The notes: generated by a model from the letters alone, not told the origin. 64,000 nucleotides of DNA from JANNMJ01 sp031425525 (GCA_031425525.1 JANPJM010000078.1:182589-246588); one strand, 5' to 3'. Positions 49,056 through 58,327 are shown, counted from the first letter of the stretch. Numbers and translations are program-made.

Positions 49056-51002
49056 ATGAAGATTTCTCACTTTGCCGGCGGGCTGCTGCTGATGGGTTTG
49101 GTGGTTGGGTGCGATAGCAAACCGCGTGAATCCGCCGATGAGCGGGTGACGGTTGCGCCGCCCGCTACGGCGCCCGCTACAGAAGCTGAAACAGCGGCCG
49201 AACCGCCGAAAAACCCGTTGGAGCTGCACGTTGAAAAACGGCGCTCGTCGTCGTCGTTGGCGCCGGAGGGGCGCGATGGGAAGGATGGCGCTGCCGAGGC
49301 CGCGCCGCCGGTGACTTACCGCCTCACGTATCGGCCGAAAAAGCGGGTGGCGCGTCGGGTGGCTGTTGCTGGTACTGCGCCCAGTGCGCCGTCGCCCGCA
49401 ACGGATGCGGCTAGTGCTCCAACCTCGTCGCAGGACAGCGACGATGCGCTACCCACCAATCCCGCCCGCGCCTCCGACCGCGCGGCGTTGTATGCTTCCT
49501 TCGCCAAAGTGCCGCAGATTTTTCGGATTTCAGCGGAGGCTGATACGATTCTAGCCTGCGCCGAAGGCACCCGTATCGATGTGCCGCCGGGGTCGTTTGT
49601 AGATTCGACTACAGGGCAGCCAGCGACGGGCGAGGTGGAAATTCGAGTACAGGAATACCTCTCGATGAGCGATATCGTGTTCAACAACCTGGCGACCACG
49701 AGCGGCGAAGCCCTGCTGGAAACCGCTGGAATGCTGAACCTCCAAGCCTCGGCCGATGGTCGTCCGCTGGCGCTGCGGCCCGGCGCCACGCTCGGGCTGG
49801 CCTTCCCGCGCGAGGGTGCCGCCAAGCCCGGAATGCAGCTCTTCACAGGCGTCGCGCCAGCCACGCACGCTCCCGAAAACACCGCCGCCGCCCTCGACTG
49901 GCAGCTTGCCTCCGCCACCGATACCACCCTGACCCCCACCGAGTGGTGGGAGCGCGGCGACGCCCGCCGCCGCCGCCGCTACCGGCAAGTGTACTTGGCC
50001 GCCGATTACCCCGGCGGCCAGCCGGGCCTGTCGCTGGCGCTGCATAAGCAGTTGGCCTATACGGCCCGGAAGGGCGCCGCGCAGGCTCGCCGGCCGCTGT
50101 CAGTCCGCGCCCGCGAGCATCTGGCGCGGTTCGACGATAAAGCCCCGGCGCGCCTACGCGGCCGGCTGGTGGATGTGGTGGAACTGGGGGTGATGATTGA
50201 CGAGAAAGGCAAAATCAGCCGGTTCACCTTCGCCGAGGGCTGCGACCGGCGCCTAGTCGCCAAAGTCCGCGCCGCCGTTTGGAAGCTGCCCCAAGTGTGG
50301 CTGCCCGCCTCCTGCGACGGCAAGCCCCAGGCCGGCACGGTGCCGGTGATACGCGTTTACTTCTCGCGGCGCGGCCAGATGGAGGTGCGGCGCGTGCTTG
50401 CGTCGGTGCGCGGCTCAGGGTGCGAACAAGAGGTGGAACGCGGCTCCCTCGCCCAAGCGCGCGTCGACAGCGCCGTAACCGTCGCCCTGCGGGCGCGCGC
50501 GCTCGACCGGGTGCCGTCCGAGCTGACCGGTACCTTTCCATCCACTCAAATTTCGCCTCGCAGCTACCTGATGCGGACGTCCAGTCTGGGCTGGCACAAC
50601 TGCGACTGCATCCGGCCGGGCGCGTTGCGCGTGCTGGCGCAGCTGAAAATTCGTGCGTCAGAGGCAATTACTGCAGGTATCAATGATATTGTGCAGCGCG
50701 CGACGACGCCAATCCCGGAGTTCGTCACGTTGCGGGTCGAGGTCGCCGACGCCGATGTCAAGTTGCTGCTACGCGACCAGCGCACGATGCTGATGCCGAA
50801 TAAGCAGCAGGGCGCGCAGCAGACGTTCAAGTTGCCTAAGGATATCCCCCTCACGATTATGGCTGTGCGGATGAAAGACGGCGCGCCCCAGATTGCTACA
50901 CGCGCTATAGTCGCCGCCGATGCAACGGAGCGAGAATTTGCGTTCCGAAACGTGTCGCTGGCTGAGTTGCGGGCTGAAGTCGACCGATTGGCGCCCCAAT
51001 AA
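49056..51002 (+). CDS. Lipoprotein with TonB C-terminal-like domain
   Basis: The 648-residue product has a lipobox (LLLMGLVVGC, Cys19) and a disordered Pro/Ala/Glu stretch to about residue 140. A beta-rich region follows (GTRIDVPPGSFVDSTTGQPA), then LGVMIDEKGKISRFTFAEGC, which resembles the TonB_C energy-transducer domain. The C-terminal part (VTLRVEVADADVKLLL) has another beta domain. The lipoprotein would sit in the envelope, with a possible role linked to TonB-like interaction. No exact family is recognised. Confidence 0.72.
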   Translation: MKISHFAGGLLLMGLVVGCDSKPRESADERVTVAPPATAPATEAETAAEPPKNPLELHVEKRRSSSSLAPEGRDGKDGAAEAAPPVTYRLTYRPKKRVARRVAVAGTAPSAPSPATDAASAPTSSQDSDDALPTNPARASDRAALYASFAKVPQIFRISAEADTILACAEGTRIDVPPGSFVDSTTGQPATGEVEIRVQEYLSMSDIVFNNLATTSGEALLETAGMLNLQASADGRPLALRPGATLGLAFPREGAAKPGMQLFTGVAPATHAPENTAAALDWQLASATDTTLTPTEWWERGDARRRRRYRQVYLAADYPGGQPGLSLALHKQLAYTARKGAAQARRPLSVRAREHLARFDDKAPARLRGRLVDVVELGVMIDEKGKISRFTFAEGCDRRLVAKVRAAVWKLPQVWLPASCDGKPQAGTVPVIRVYFSRRGQMEVRRVLASVRGSGCEQEVERGSLAQARVDSAVTVALRARALDRVPSELTGTFPSTQISPRSYLMRTSSLGWHNCDCIRPGALRVLAQLKIRASEAITAGINDIVQRATTPIPEFVTLRVEVADADVKLLLRDQRTMLMPNKQQGAQQTFKLPKDIPLTIMAVRMKDGAPQIATRAIVAADATEREFAFRNVSLAELRAEVDRLAPQ

Positions 51003-51056
51003 CCCTTGCGCGCACGCTAAGATTGTCGGCGCGCCAACCGTCAGCGTAACGTCGCG

Positions 51057-52313
51057 CTACATCGCAGCCACCCGCCGCCGCACCATCTCCAACACCTGCA
51101 CGGCGGTGTACTGGATGTTCAACTCCCGCCCCCGGTCGAAGTTGAACCGCCGGCTGACCGTGCCGTTCGCATCGGCCACGGCGATGCAGATCGTGCCGAC
51201 CGGCTTGTCGGGCGTGCCGCCGCCCGGCCCGGCCACGCCGCTGGTGGCGAGCGCTACATCGACGCCGAGCGCCGTGCGCGCGCCTTCGGCCATTTCGCGC
51301 ACTACCTCCTCGCTCACGGCGCCGTACGTCACCAGCGTTTCGGGGTGTACGTCGAGCAGCCGCTGCTTGACCTCGTTATCGTACGCTACGATGCTGCCCA
51401 GGAAGTACGCCGATGAACCTGCTACATTCGTCAGGCGGTGCGCCACGTAGCCGCCGGTGCAGCTTTCGGCAGTGGCGATGGTGAGCTTTTTAGCGATCAA
51501 CAGCTTACCGATAGCTGCTTCCAGCGTAATTTCTCCTTCGGCGAAAATGTACTCCCCAATGAGCGGGTACAGCTCGGCGATGCGCGCGGCCATCTCGGCT
51601 TCGAGGGCTTCGGTGGTCATTTCATCCGGCAGCAAGCCGGTGAGGCGCAGACGCACTTGGCCCATATTCGGCAGATAGGCGAGCTTGAGATGGGCGGGCA
51701 GCGCGTCTTCCCAGGCGCTGATGGTTTGCGCCAGAAAGCTTTCGCCGATGCCGATGGTCTGCACCACGCGGTGGCGCAGGGCCGGCGGCCGGAACCGCTC
51801 GGTGAGGCGCGGCAGCACGGTGTCGGTCATCATGCGCTTCATTTCGAATGGCACGCCCGGCATCGAGACGAACACCACTCCGCCGTCGTCGAACCACATA
51901 CCGGGGGCCGTGCCGAGCGGGTTGGGTACCACCTCGCAGTTGGCGGGCACCAATGCTTGGGCGCGGTTCACGTCGAGCATCGGGCGGTTGAAGCGCGCGA
52001 AAATGCCTTCGACGTGCGCCAGCGTTGGTTCGTGCAGCACCAGCTCGGCGCCGAAGTAGCGCGCCAGCACGTGCTTCGTGAGGTCGTCTTTGGTAGGGCC
52101 GAGGCCGCCCGTGATGAGTACGGCGTTGGCGCGCCGCCGCGCGTTGTCGAGCGCCTCCACGATGGCGGCGGCATCATCGGAAACCGAGGTAATCTGCACC
52201 ACGCGCACACCGCGCTGCCCTAATTCGGTACCCATCCAAGCAGCATTGGTGTTCACGACTTGCCCGTACAGGAGTTCGTCGCCGATGGTTAATAGTTCGG
52301 CCGTAATGGTCAT
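51057..52313 (-). CDS. cinA: CinA-family protein (competence/damage-inducible, NMN amidohydrolase)
   Basis: The 418-residue protein has the N-terminal MoCF-like domain (ELLTIGDELLYGQVVNTNAAW, GGLGPTKDDLTKHVLARYFG) and the C-terminal CinA domain (TIATAESCTGGYVAHRLTNVAG) with the catalytic Ser in AESCTGG. In other bacteria the C-terminal domain deamidates NMN to NaMN in NAD recycling. The length and domain order are standard. A 7-bp-period repeat begins just before its start codon. Confidence 0.95.
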   Translation of the reverse strand: MTITAELLTIGDELLYGQVVNTNAAWMGTELGQRGVRVVQITSVSDDAAAIVEALDNARRRANAVLITGGLGPTKDDLTKHVLARYFGAELVLHEPTLAHVEGIFARFNRPMLDVNRAQALVPANCEVVPNPLGTAPGMWFDDGGVVFVSMPGVPFEMKRMMTDTVLPRLTERFRPPALRHRVVQTIGIGESFLAQTISAWEDALPAHLKLAYLPNMGQVRLRLTGLLPDEMTTEALEAEMAARIAELYPLIGEYIFAEGEITLEAAIGKLLIAKKLTIATAESCTGGYVAHRLTNVAGSSAYFLGSIVAYDNEVKQRLLDVHPETLVTYGAVSEEVVREMAEGARTALGVDVALATSGVAGPGGGTPDKPVGTICIAVADANGTVSRRFNFDRGRELNIQYTAVQVLEMVRRRVAAM

Positions 52314-52345
52314 TGAAGAGTTTCGAGTTTCGAGTAACTAGTGAC
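52314..52345. repeat. Heptanucleotide-period repeat H4 at the cinA start
   Basis: Units TTTCGAG, TTTCGAG and TAACTAG follow the cinA start on the upstream side. The unit GAAACTC (its inverse) is shared with H2 and H5. Confidence 0.6.
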
Positions 52346-52503
52346 AGGCGCTTTGAGGTAGAGGGGTTTTGGGCGGAGATACCGACAAAATTTCTGTTTG
52401 CGCGTGGGGTTGGTACGGTGTTTCGGTAGCGAAATGCGCGGCGCGGCGCAGTTTTGCCTTCCACCCGTTCTTCACTTAAGGCCACAAGGCCAGATCACGC
52501 TAC

Positions 52504-53253
52504 ATGTTCAACCGCACAAACTTACTGGTTGCCGCTTCGTTTGCCGCTGCCGCCGTTTTCTTTCAAGCCTGCACCACCGCCCAGATTCAGCAGGGCGTCG
52601 GGATGGTGCTCAACGGCGGAGCCACCGATCAGCCCGTAACTGAGGCTGAAGCCGGTTCGGGCCTGCGCGAGGCGCTACAACAGGGCATCAGCAAAGGGGC
52701 GGCCCAGGCCAGCCAGACCGATGGCTACTTCAAGAATCCGCTCATCAAGCTCCTCTTTCCGCCGGAAGCCTTGAAAGTTGAATCGCGCCTGCGACAAATT
52801 GGGCTCGGCGGCGAGTGCGATAAATTCATTCTGGCGCTCAATCGGGGCGCCGAGAACGCGGCCGTCGAGGCGAAACCCATCTTCGTGCAGGCCATCAAAG
52901 ACCTCACCTTTGCCGATGTCTGGGGCATTCTGACGGGCGGCAAAAACGCCGCCACTAACTACCTGCGCCGCACCACCACCAACCAGCTCGTCACGAAGTT
53001 CAAGCCGCACCTCACGGCGTCCATCAATAAAACCAGCGCCACGCGCCTCTACGGCGATTTGGTGACGAAGTACAACCAGATTCCGCTCGTCACGAAAGTC
53101 AATCCCGACCTCGCCGACTACGCCACCGGCAAAGCCGTCGATGGCCTTTTCTCCTTAATAGAGCAGGAAGAAGCCAACATCCGGCAAAACCCCATCGCCC
53201 GTACATCTGATTTGCTGAAGCGCGTGTTCGCCAAACAGGATAATAAAGGCTAG
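52504..53253 (+). CDS. DUF4197 lipoprotein
   Basis: The 249-residue protein has a lipobox-like signal (AAAVFFQAC, Cys23) and DUF4197 features: GLREALQQGISKGAAQASQTDG, IKLLFPPEALKVESRLRQIG and the late GLFSLIEQEEANIRQNPIAR. The family is widespread in Bacteroidota and of unknown role. It is followed by an R2 repeat and a perfect terminator hairpin. Confidence 0.9.
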   Translation: MFNRTNLLVAASFAAAAVFFQACTTAQIQQGVGMVLNGGATDQPVTEAEAGSGLREALQQGISKGAAQASQTDGYFKNPLIKLLFPPEALKVESRLRQIGLGGECDKFILALNRGAENAAVEAKPIFVQAIKDLTFADVWGILTGGKNAATNYLRRTTTNQLVTKFKPHLTASINKTSATRLYGDLVTKYNQIPLVTKVNPDLADYATGKAVDGLFSLIEQEEANIRQNPIARTSDLLKRVFAKQDNKG

Positions 53254-53260
53254 ACATTTT

Positions 53261-53400
53261 GTCATTGCAAAGAGGCTTGGAGTTTACCCTGAGCTAGTCG
53301 AAGGGACGAAGCAATCGCCGTTTGTTCGGTATCATAGGTGGGAAAACACGCCGGACATTCGCACCAAACAAATGAGGATTGCTTCAGTCCTCGCAATGAC
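53261..53400. repeat. Dispersed repeat, family R2, copy b
   Basis: The ends are GTCATTGCAAAGAGGCTTGG and, inverted, CCTCGCAATGAC. Internal GACGAAGCAATCGCCGTTTG and GAGGATTGCTTC match the other copies. Confidence 0.85.
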
Positions 53401-53433
53401 AAAGCGCTTTCTTGTACGACAGCATAAAAAGCA

Positions 53434-53471
53434 CAAAAGGCCCGATGGAAAATTTTCCATCGGGCCTTTTG
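53434..53471. terminator. Bidirectional terminator
   Basis: A perfect palindrome of 36 bp plus one outer pair (AAAAGGCCCGATGGAAAA with its inverse) closes without a spacer loop between the arms, so the central bases form the turn. It separates the convergent DUF4197 and Asp-rich genes. Confidence 0.85.
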
Positions 53472-53533
53472 CATCAGTGTGAGGTGATAGCGCTCCAGAG
53501 TGCATCTCATCGGCACATCAACATATCCTCAGC

Positions 53534-54004
53534 TTAGTAATCGTCCTCGTCGAAGCTGCCGCCTCTCCGGTTGGCACCGCGCGTAAACGAGTCTCCGTCA
53601 TCATCCTCGTCGTCATCGTCGGCGGTGAACGCGACTTCATCGTCGTCGTCGCTCTCGAAGGCATCGCGCGAGCCGGCGCTCTGCGACTTGTACTCCGCAT
53701 CCGACATCGACGCCAGATCGAGTGCCTCGTCGTGCGAGGAACCCGTGTCGCGGTACATCAAATAATCGGCGTATTTGTCTTCCGCCGACGCGCCTTTGCC
53801 CTTGCCGCGCTTGGCGGGCTTGGGTTCGTCATCGTCGTCGCTGAGGTCGTCTTCGTCGCTGAATGCACTGGCGATGGGCAAATCATCGTCGTCATCGTCA
53901 TCGCCAAAGCTTAGATCGTCGTCATCGTCGTCATCGATGCGGCTGCCTTTGCGGCCTTTGGGCAGATCGAGGTCGTCATCCTCGTCGTGGCTGGGGCGCT
54001 TCAT
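53534..54004 (-). CDS. Asp/Glu-rich acidic protein of unknown function
   Basis: The 156-residue product is dominated by runs of Asp (for example IDDDDDDDLSFG and DDDDEDDDGDSF) with short basic islands (KPAKRGKGKG). Its charge is very acidic, and it is almost surely disordered. An ordered patch (EDKYADYLMYRDTGSSHDEA) may be a small helix. I chose the ATG at 54004; a longer frame to 54133 lies in dissimilar sequence. Function is unknown; roles in calcium or nucleic-acid-protein binding are only guesses. Confidence 0.65.
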   Translation of the reverse strand: MKRPSHDEDDDLDLPKGRKGSRIDDDDDDDLSFGDDDDDDDLPIASAFSDEDDLSDDDDEPKPAKRGKGKGASAEDKYADYLMYRDTGSSHDEALDLASMSDAEYKSQSAGSRDAFESDDDDEVAFTADDDDEDDDGDSFTRGANRRGGSFDEDDY

Positions 54005-54116
54005 GTTCGGGGGAGCGAAATGGTGGTAGAGTAGGGAACCGGTGGTTCCGATGGCACAAATAAAGAGCGCGGCCGAATTTGAGGCAAATCGGTGATGATA
54101 AAACGCCGGTTTTTTT

Positions 54117-54833
54117 TCAGCGACGCACGGCAAAATCGGCGATGTTCAGGCTTCGCGAGCAGAACGCGTACTCTTCGGCTACGTTGGAAGCGACGAGTAC
54201 CAAGCGTTCCGGGGTACACGTTTGGGCCACTAAATCGAGGTACCACGCCACGCCAGCGCGGTCGAGATTGGCGGTCGGCTCGTCGAGCAGCACCAGCCGG
54301 GCGCCCGAGTAAAGGGCCAGCGCTAAGCGCAACCGTTGACGCATCCCGCTCGACAAATCGCGCACCCGCCGATGCGCCAGCGGCCCGTCGAGCCGCGCCA
54401 GACTGACCACTTCGCCGGGGCCGGTTATACCTGCGCGCCACGGTTTTAAGCGGGCTTGAAACGCGGCGACTTCGGCTACGCTCAACTCATCCGGCAAGTC
54501 GAGATAGGGCGCAGCTAGGGCGGTTTCTCGATAGAGATTTTCGATTGCTAACGGCTGATCAGCAAGCTGATATTCAGTCGCTCCTTCAGTGGCAGGTGCC
54601 CACCCGGCCAGCACACTCAAGAGCGTCGATTTGCCGGCGCCGTTGGGGCCGAGAATGGCCGTGGGCGCCCCCGCAATCAGTTCAGCATCGAGCCCTCGGA
54701 ACACCCAGTTTCGCCCAAAGCGCCGCCCCAACCCCCGCGCCGTCAGACGAAAAGCGGGCGCCGAAACGGAAGGTTCTTCCCCCGTTTCGGCGCCCGATCC
54801 GGCCAGCGAGCGGCGGGGCTCAGTCGGCGTCAT
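54117..54833 (-). CDS. ABC transporter ATP-binding protein
   Basis: The 238-residue ATPase has Walker A at 62-70 (GPNGAGKST), the signature LSSGMRQRLRLAL and Walker B RLVLLDEPTANLD. The N-terminus (about 28 residues) is Ser/Glu-rich and likely disordered. No permease gene is adjacent, so the partner is not known here. It overlaps lpxA by 14 bp, so it is probably co-expressed with lipid A genes. Confidence 0.88.
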   Translation of the reverse strand: MTPTEPRRSLAGSGAETGEEPSVSAPAFRLTARGLGRRFGRNWVFRGLDAELIAGAPTAILGPNGAGKSTLLSVLAGWAPATEGATEYQLADQPLAIENLYRETALAAPYLDLPDELSVAEVAAFQARLKPWRAGITGPGEVVSLARLDGPLAHRRVRDLSSGMRQRLRLALALYSGARLVLLDEPTANLDRAGVAWYLDLVAQTCTPERLVLVASNVAEEYAFCSRSLNIADFAVRR

Positions 54834-55623
54834 CGCCGCTGCCGGAGCTGCGGGGCGTCCGAATCACGCCGCGCCCTGAGCTACGCACGAAGTGCAAAAC
54901 CTCATCGCGCTCCGGCGACGGCAGCAGTTCCATTTCGATGCGGTTGAGCGCCGCCGACGTGTTCAGCCCGCTCAAATACATCAGCCGATAAATTTGCTGA
55001 ATCTCGTTGATTTTTTCGTTCGTGAACCCGCGCCGCCGCAATCCGATGGAGTTGATGCCGGCGTAGGAGAGCGGCTCACGGCCGGCCTTCACGTATGGCG
55101 GCACGTCTTTGCGCACCAGCGAGCCGCCCGACACCATCGCGTGCGGCCCGATATGGACGAACTGATGAATGGCCGTCATCCCGCCGACGATAGCGTAATC
55201 CGACATCTCGACGTGGCCGCCCATCTGCACGGCGTTCGCCACGATGCAGTGGTCACCGATGAGGCAGTCGTGCGCGACGTGGGCATACGCCATAATCAGG
55301 CAGTCTTTGCCGATGACGGTGCGTTGACGGTCGGCGGTACCCCGGTTCACCGTCACGCACTCGCGGATGACGGTGCCGTCGCCGATATGCACGGTCGTCA
55401 TTTCGCCGCCGAATTTCAAATCCTGCGGAACGGCCGCGATCACGGCACCGGGGAAGATTTTAACGTTCTTCCCGATTCGGGCGCCTTCCATGATCGTCAC
55501 GTTCGGCCCGATCCAGGTGCCTTCGCCGATTTCGACGTTTTTGTAAATCGTCGTAAAAGGCTCAATCACGACGTTATGCGCAATTTTCGCTTCTGGATGG
55601 ACGTAAGCTAGGGGCTGGTTCAT
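54820..55623 (-). CDS. lpxA: UDP-N-acetylglucosamine O-acyltransferase
   Basis: The 267-residue protein is the first enzyme of lipid A synthesis, a left-handed beta-helix trimer. Hexapeptide repeats run from about residue 5 (IAHNVVIEPFTTIYKNVEIG shortened) and the catalytic His is in YAHVAHDCLIGD. The C-terminal helices are typical. I chose the ATG at 55623 (MNQPLAYVHPEA); a longer start would read MKLET out of the neighbouring 7-bp repeat. The cluster order is HD hydrolase, lpxD, lpxC-fabZ, lpxA, ABC ATPase. Confidence 0.96.
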   Translation of the reverse strand: MNQPLAYVHPEAKIAHNVVIEPFTTIYKNVEIGEGTWIGPNVTIMEGARIGKNVKIFPGAVIAAVPQDLKFGGEMTTVHIGDGTVIRECVTVNRGTADRQRTVIGKDCLIMAYAHVAHDCLIGDHCIVANAVQMGGHVEMSDYAIVGGMTAIHQFVHIGPHAMVSGGSLVRKDVPPYVKAGREPLSYAGINSIGLRRRGFTNEKINEIQQIYRLMYLSGLNTSAALNRIEMELLPSPERDEVLHFVRSSGRGVIRTPRSSGSGDDAD

Positions 55624-55713
55624 AGTTTCAAGTTTCAAGTTTCAAGTTTCGAGTTTTACATTTTTCCGTGCAGCGTCATCAGAACGTCTACTCGAAACTC
55701 AAAACTCAAAACT
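55624..55713. repeat. Heptanucleotide-period repeat H2 between lpxA and lpxC-fabZ
   Basis: Next to the lpxA start are units AGTTTCA and TTTCGAG-like, repeated four times. At the other side (55690-55713) the inverted unit CGAAACT, CAAAACT, CAAAACT is found, ending 3 bp before the lpxC-fabZ stop. The two arms could fold on each other. Confidence 0.7.
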
Positions 55714-55715
55714 GC

Positions 55716-57113
55716 CTACACTCCTTCTTTTCGTACGATACTCGCGCTCATTTCCGCTTCCATCACCAGCAGCCCGTTCACGAACGCCTGGCCCTGCATT
55801 TTGGCAATACCGCGCTTGATGGGCGCTTGCAGCTCGCAGCGGTAAATGATGGTATCGCCGGGGAGGACTTTGCGCCGGAACCGGCACTTATCGATGCCCA
55901 GGAAATACTGCCAGTAGTTTTCGGGGTCGGGCACGGTATTCATCACCAGAATGCCGCCCGTTTGCGCCATTCCTTCTACCTGAAGTACACCGGGGAACAC
56001 GGGGTTGCCGGGGAAGTGCCCTTGGAAAAACTCCTCGTTCATGGTGATGTTCTTCACGGCCGTCACGTTCTGCGAATCGAGGTGAATCACCTTGTCGATC
56101 ATCAGAAACGGGTAGCGATGCGGCAAGAACTGCATCACACGGTTGATGTCCATTACGGGCTCGCGGCGGGGGTCGTACTGCGGCACGTTGCTCGTGGCGG
56201 CCTCTTTCATCTTTCGTTTGATTCGGCGGGCCAGCGCCACGTTAGCCGCGTGGCCGGGGCGCGCGGCCAAAATCTGCCCTTTCAGCGGGCGCCCCACGAG
56301 GGCCAAATCTCCGATGAGGTCGAGTAGCTTGTGACGCGCGGGCTCATTCTTGAATCGCAGCTCGGTGTTGTTGAGGATGCCTTCTTTCTGCACCTTCACG
56401 ATGGGCTTGCCGAGCAAGTCGGCGAGGTGTTGCAGTTCGTCTTCCTGCACCACACGATCGACCACGACGATAGCATTGTCGAGGTCGCCGCCTTTAATGA
56501 GGTTTTGGCGGAAAAGCGTTTCCAGTTCGTGCAGAAAGCAGAACGTGCGCGACGAGGCAATGTCGCGCGGGAACTGCGCCAGGTCGGTAATCGAGGCGTG
56601 CTGCGACCCGAGAATCGGCGAGTTGTAATCGACCATTACCGTCAGGCGGTAATCGTTGAGCGGTAGCGCCACCATCTCGACTTCGCGGCTCGGATCGGCG
56701 TAATGGATGCCTTCGGGAATCTCGAAATACTGCCGGAGCGCGTTCTGCTCCTCGATACCGGCGGCGGTGAGGGCGTTGCAGAAATCCATCGACGAACCAT
56801 CCATAATCGGCGGTTCAGGTCCATCGAGCTGGATGAGGATATTGTCGAGTTGCATCCCGACGAGGGCTGCCAGCGTGTGTTCGACGGTATGAATGCGGGC
56901 GCCGTTCTGCTCGATGGTGGTGCCGCGCGAGAGGTCTACGACGTTATCGACATCGGCATCGACAATCGGCTGGCCCGGCAAATCAAGGCGCTGAAACTTG
57001 AATCCGTGGTTAGGTGGCGCCGGCTGAAAGGTCATCGTGGCCACCACGCCCGTGTGCAGCCCCACTCCGGAAACGGTAGCGGGCGCGGCGATAGTGTGCT
57101 GCTTATCGGTCAT
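55716..57113 (-). CDS. lpxC/fabZ: LpxC-FabZ fusion (UDP-3-O-acyl-GlcNAc deacetylase / 3-hydroxyacyl-ACP dehydratase)
   Basis: The 465-residue fusion is typical of Bacteroidota. The LpxC part (1-310) deacetylates UDP-3-O-acyl-GlcNAc; zinc-binding residues lie in IHTVEHTLAALVGM and PARHKLLDLIGDL. FabZ begins at about 321 with MDINRVMQFLPHRYPFLMID, the catalytic His being in LPHRYPF, and Glu in GVLQVEGMAQTGG. Fusion couples lipid A and fatty acid synthesis. The gene lies between lpxD and lpxA in the cluster. Confidence 0.96.
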   Translation of the reverse strand: MTDKQHTIAAPATVSGVGLHTGVVATMTFQPAPPNHGFKFQRLDLPGQPIVDADVDNVVDLSRGTTIEQNGARIHTVEHTLAALVGMQLDNILIQLDGPEPPIMDGSSMDFCNALTAAGIEEQNALRQYFEIPEGIHYADPSREVEMVALPLNDYRLTVMVDYNSPILGSQHASITDLAQFPRDIASSRTFCFLHELETLFRQNLIKGGDLDNAIVVVDRVVQEDELQHLADLLGKPIVKVQKEGILNNTELRFKNEPARHKLLDLIGDLALVGRPLKGQILAARPGHAANVALARRIKRKMKEAATSNVPQYDPRREPVMDINRVMQFLPHRYPFLMIDKVIHLDSQNVTAVKNITMNEEFFQGHFPGNPVFPGVLQVEGMAQTGGILVMNTVPDPENYWQYFLGIDKCRFRRKVLPGDTIIYRCELQAPIKRGIAKMQGQAFVNGLLVMEAEMSASIVRKEGV

Positions 57114-57198
57114 TTTTTTAGTTTTTAGTTTTTAGTTTTTAGTTTTTAGATGGGTCGAGCCAGAATGGACTACACCCTAAACACTAAACCCTAAACAC
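57114..57198. repeat. Heptanucleotide-period repeat H3 between lpxC-fabZ and lpxD
   Basis: Immediately upstream of the lpxC-fabZ ATG the unit TTTTTAG is repeated five times (57114-57149). At 57174-57198 the inverse (CCCTAAACACTAAACCC and more) leads up to the lpxD stop. It forms an extended dyad. Confidence 0.85.
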
Positions 57199-58221
57199 TC
57201 ACTTGGCTTTGCGCAACTCATCGAGCTGGCGTTGCATGTCGGGTAGGCGGCGGAAGATGGCCGCTGCGCGCAGATTTTGCTTATAATCGAAAGCCGGCGA
57301 CCCCTGGATAAAGGTGCCGGCTTCTTTCACTGATTTACTCACGCCGCTTTGCGCGCCGATGATGGTGCGCGGTGCGATGGTGATGTGGCCCACCAGCCCG
57401 ACCTGCCCGGCAAGCGTACAGTTTTCGCCGACCTTGGTAGAGCCCGAAACGCCCGATTGCGCCGCGATGACGGTATGCGCACCCACCTCAACGTTGTGCG
57501 CAATCATCACGAGATTGTCGATTTTGGCGCCCCGCCGAATGATCGTCGAGGCGAGGGTGGCGCAATCGAGGGTGGCGTTGGCGCCGATGCTCACGTCGTC
57601 TTCCAGCACCACGTTGCCGGTCTGCGGGATGGCCCGGTACGAGCCGTCGGGTTGCGGCGCAAACCCGAAACCGTCGCTCCCGATCACGCAGCCCGCGTGC
57701 AACACGCACCGCGCGCCGATGACTGTGCCGGCGTATACCTTGGTCCCGGCGTGGATGATGGTATCATCGCCGATGACGCAATTGTCGCCGATGGAAGCGT
57801 GCGGATGAATCTGGACGTTGTTGCCGATTCGGCAGTTTTGCCCGATATAGCTGAACGCCGCCCGGTAGTGCCCTTCGCCGATGGTGGAGCCCGTGCCCAG
57901 GTAACTCGGTTCTTCGACGCCGGTACGGGTGCCGCGCGTCAGGCGCTGATACTGTTCGAGCAGTTCGGTAAAGCCCGAATACGGGTCGGCTACGCGAATG
58001 AGGGTGGTAGCCACGGGCTCGCGTAGCACCAGGGTTTCAGCCACGATAACGGCGGCAGCCTTCGTCTCGTACAGAAAATGCTCGTACTTGAGGTTCGCCA
58101 AAAAGGCTAACTCGCCGGGGCCGGCATCTTCTATTTTAGCCAGGCGCGCCACGCGTACGGTGCCATTGCCTTCTACGCGGCCGCGCAGCAGCTCCGCAAT
58201 CTGATCGGCCGAAAATTCCAT
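57199..58221 (-). CDS. lpxD: UDP-3-O-acylglucosamine N-acyltransferase
   Basis: The 340-residue protein is the third lipid A enzyme. The N-terminal uridine-binding domain (FSADQIAELLRGRVEGNGTV) is followed by hexapeptide repeats, with the catalytic His in the LVMIAHNVEVGAHTVIAAQSG region. The usual C-terminal helix ends DMQRQLDELRKAK. The ATG at 58221 is preferred over a further-upstream start in low-similarity sequence. A TAGTTTTG box lies 6 bp before the ATG. Confidence 0.96.
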   Translation of the reverse strand: MEFSADQIAELLRGRVEGNGTVRVARLAKIEDAGPGELAFLANLKYEHFLYETKAAAVIVAETLVLREPVATTLIRVADPYSGFTELLEQYQRLTRGTRTGVEEPSYLGTGSTIGEGHYRAAFSYIGQNCRIGNNVQIHPHASIGDNCVIGDDTIIHAGTKVYAGTVIGARCVLHAGCVIGSDGFGFAPQPDGSYRAIPQTGNVVLEDDVSIGANATLDCATLASTIIRRGAKIDNLVMIAHNVEVGAHTVIAAQSGVSGSTKVGENCTLAGQVGLVGHITIAPRTIIGAQSGVSKSVKEAGTFIQGSPAFDYKQNLRAAAIFRRLPDMQRQLDELRKAK

Positions 58222-58226
58222 TGCGG

Positions 58227-58234
58227 CAAAACTA
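58227..58234 (-). promoter_or_regulatory. Bacteroidota -7 type box for lpxD
   Basis: It reads TAGTTTTG on the minus strand, 6 bp before the lpxD ATG, so a short leader is implied. Confidence 0.4.
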
Positions 58235-58327
58235 CTACGCGCGGCGGGTTGTAGCGCGGTGCCGCCGTAACCAGTCTGCACGGCCGGCACCGCGATAATG
58301 CCGGAGACGTAGGAGTGCGCCGCCGCG

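Noticed and set aside
53262..53516. 84-residue minus-strand frame in the gap after DUF4197
   Set aside because: It lies across an R2 repeat and a terminator palindrome, so it is not a gene.
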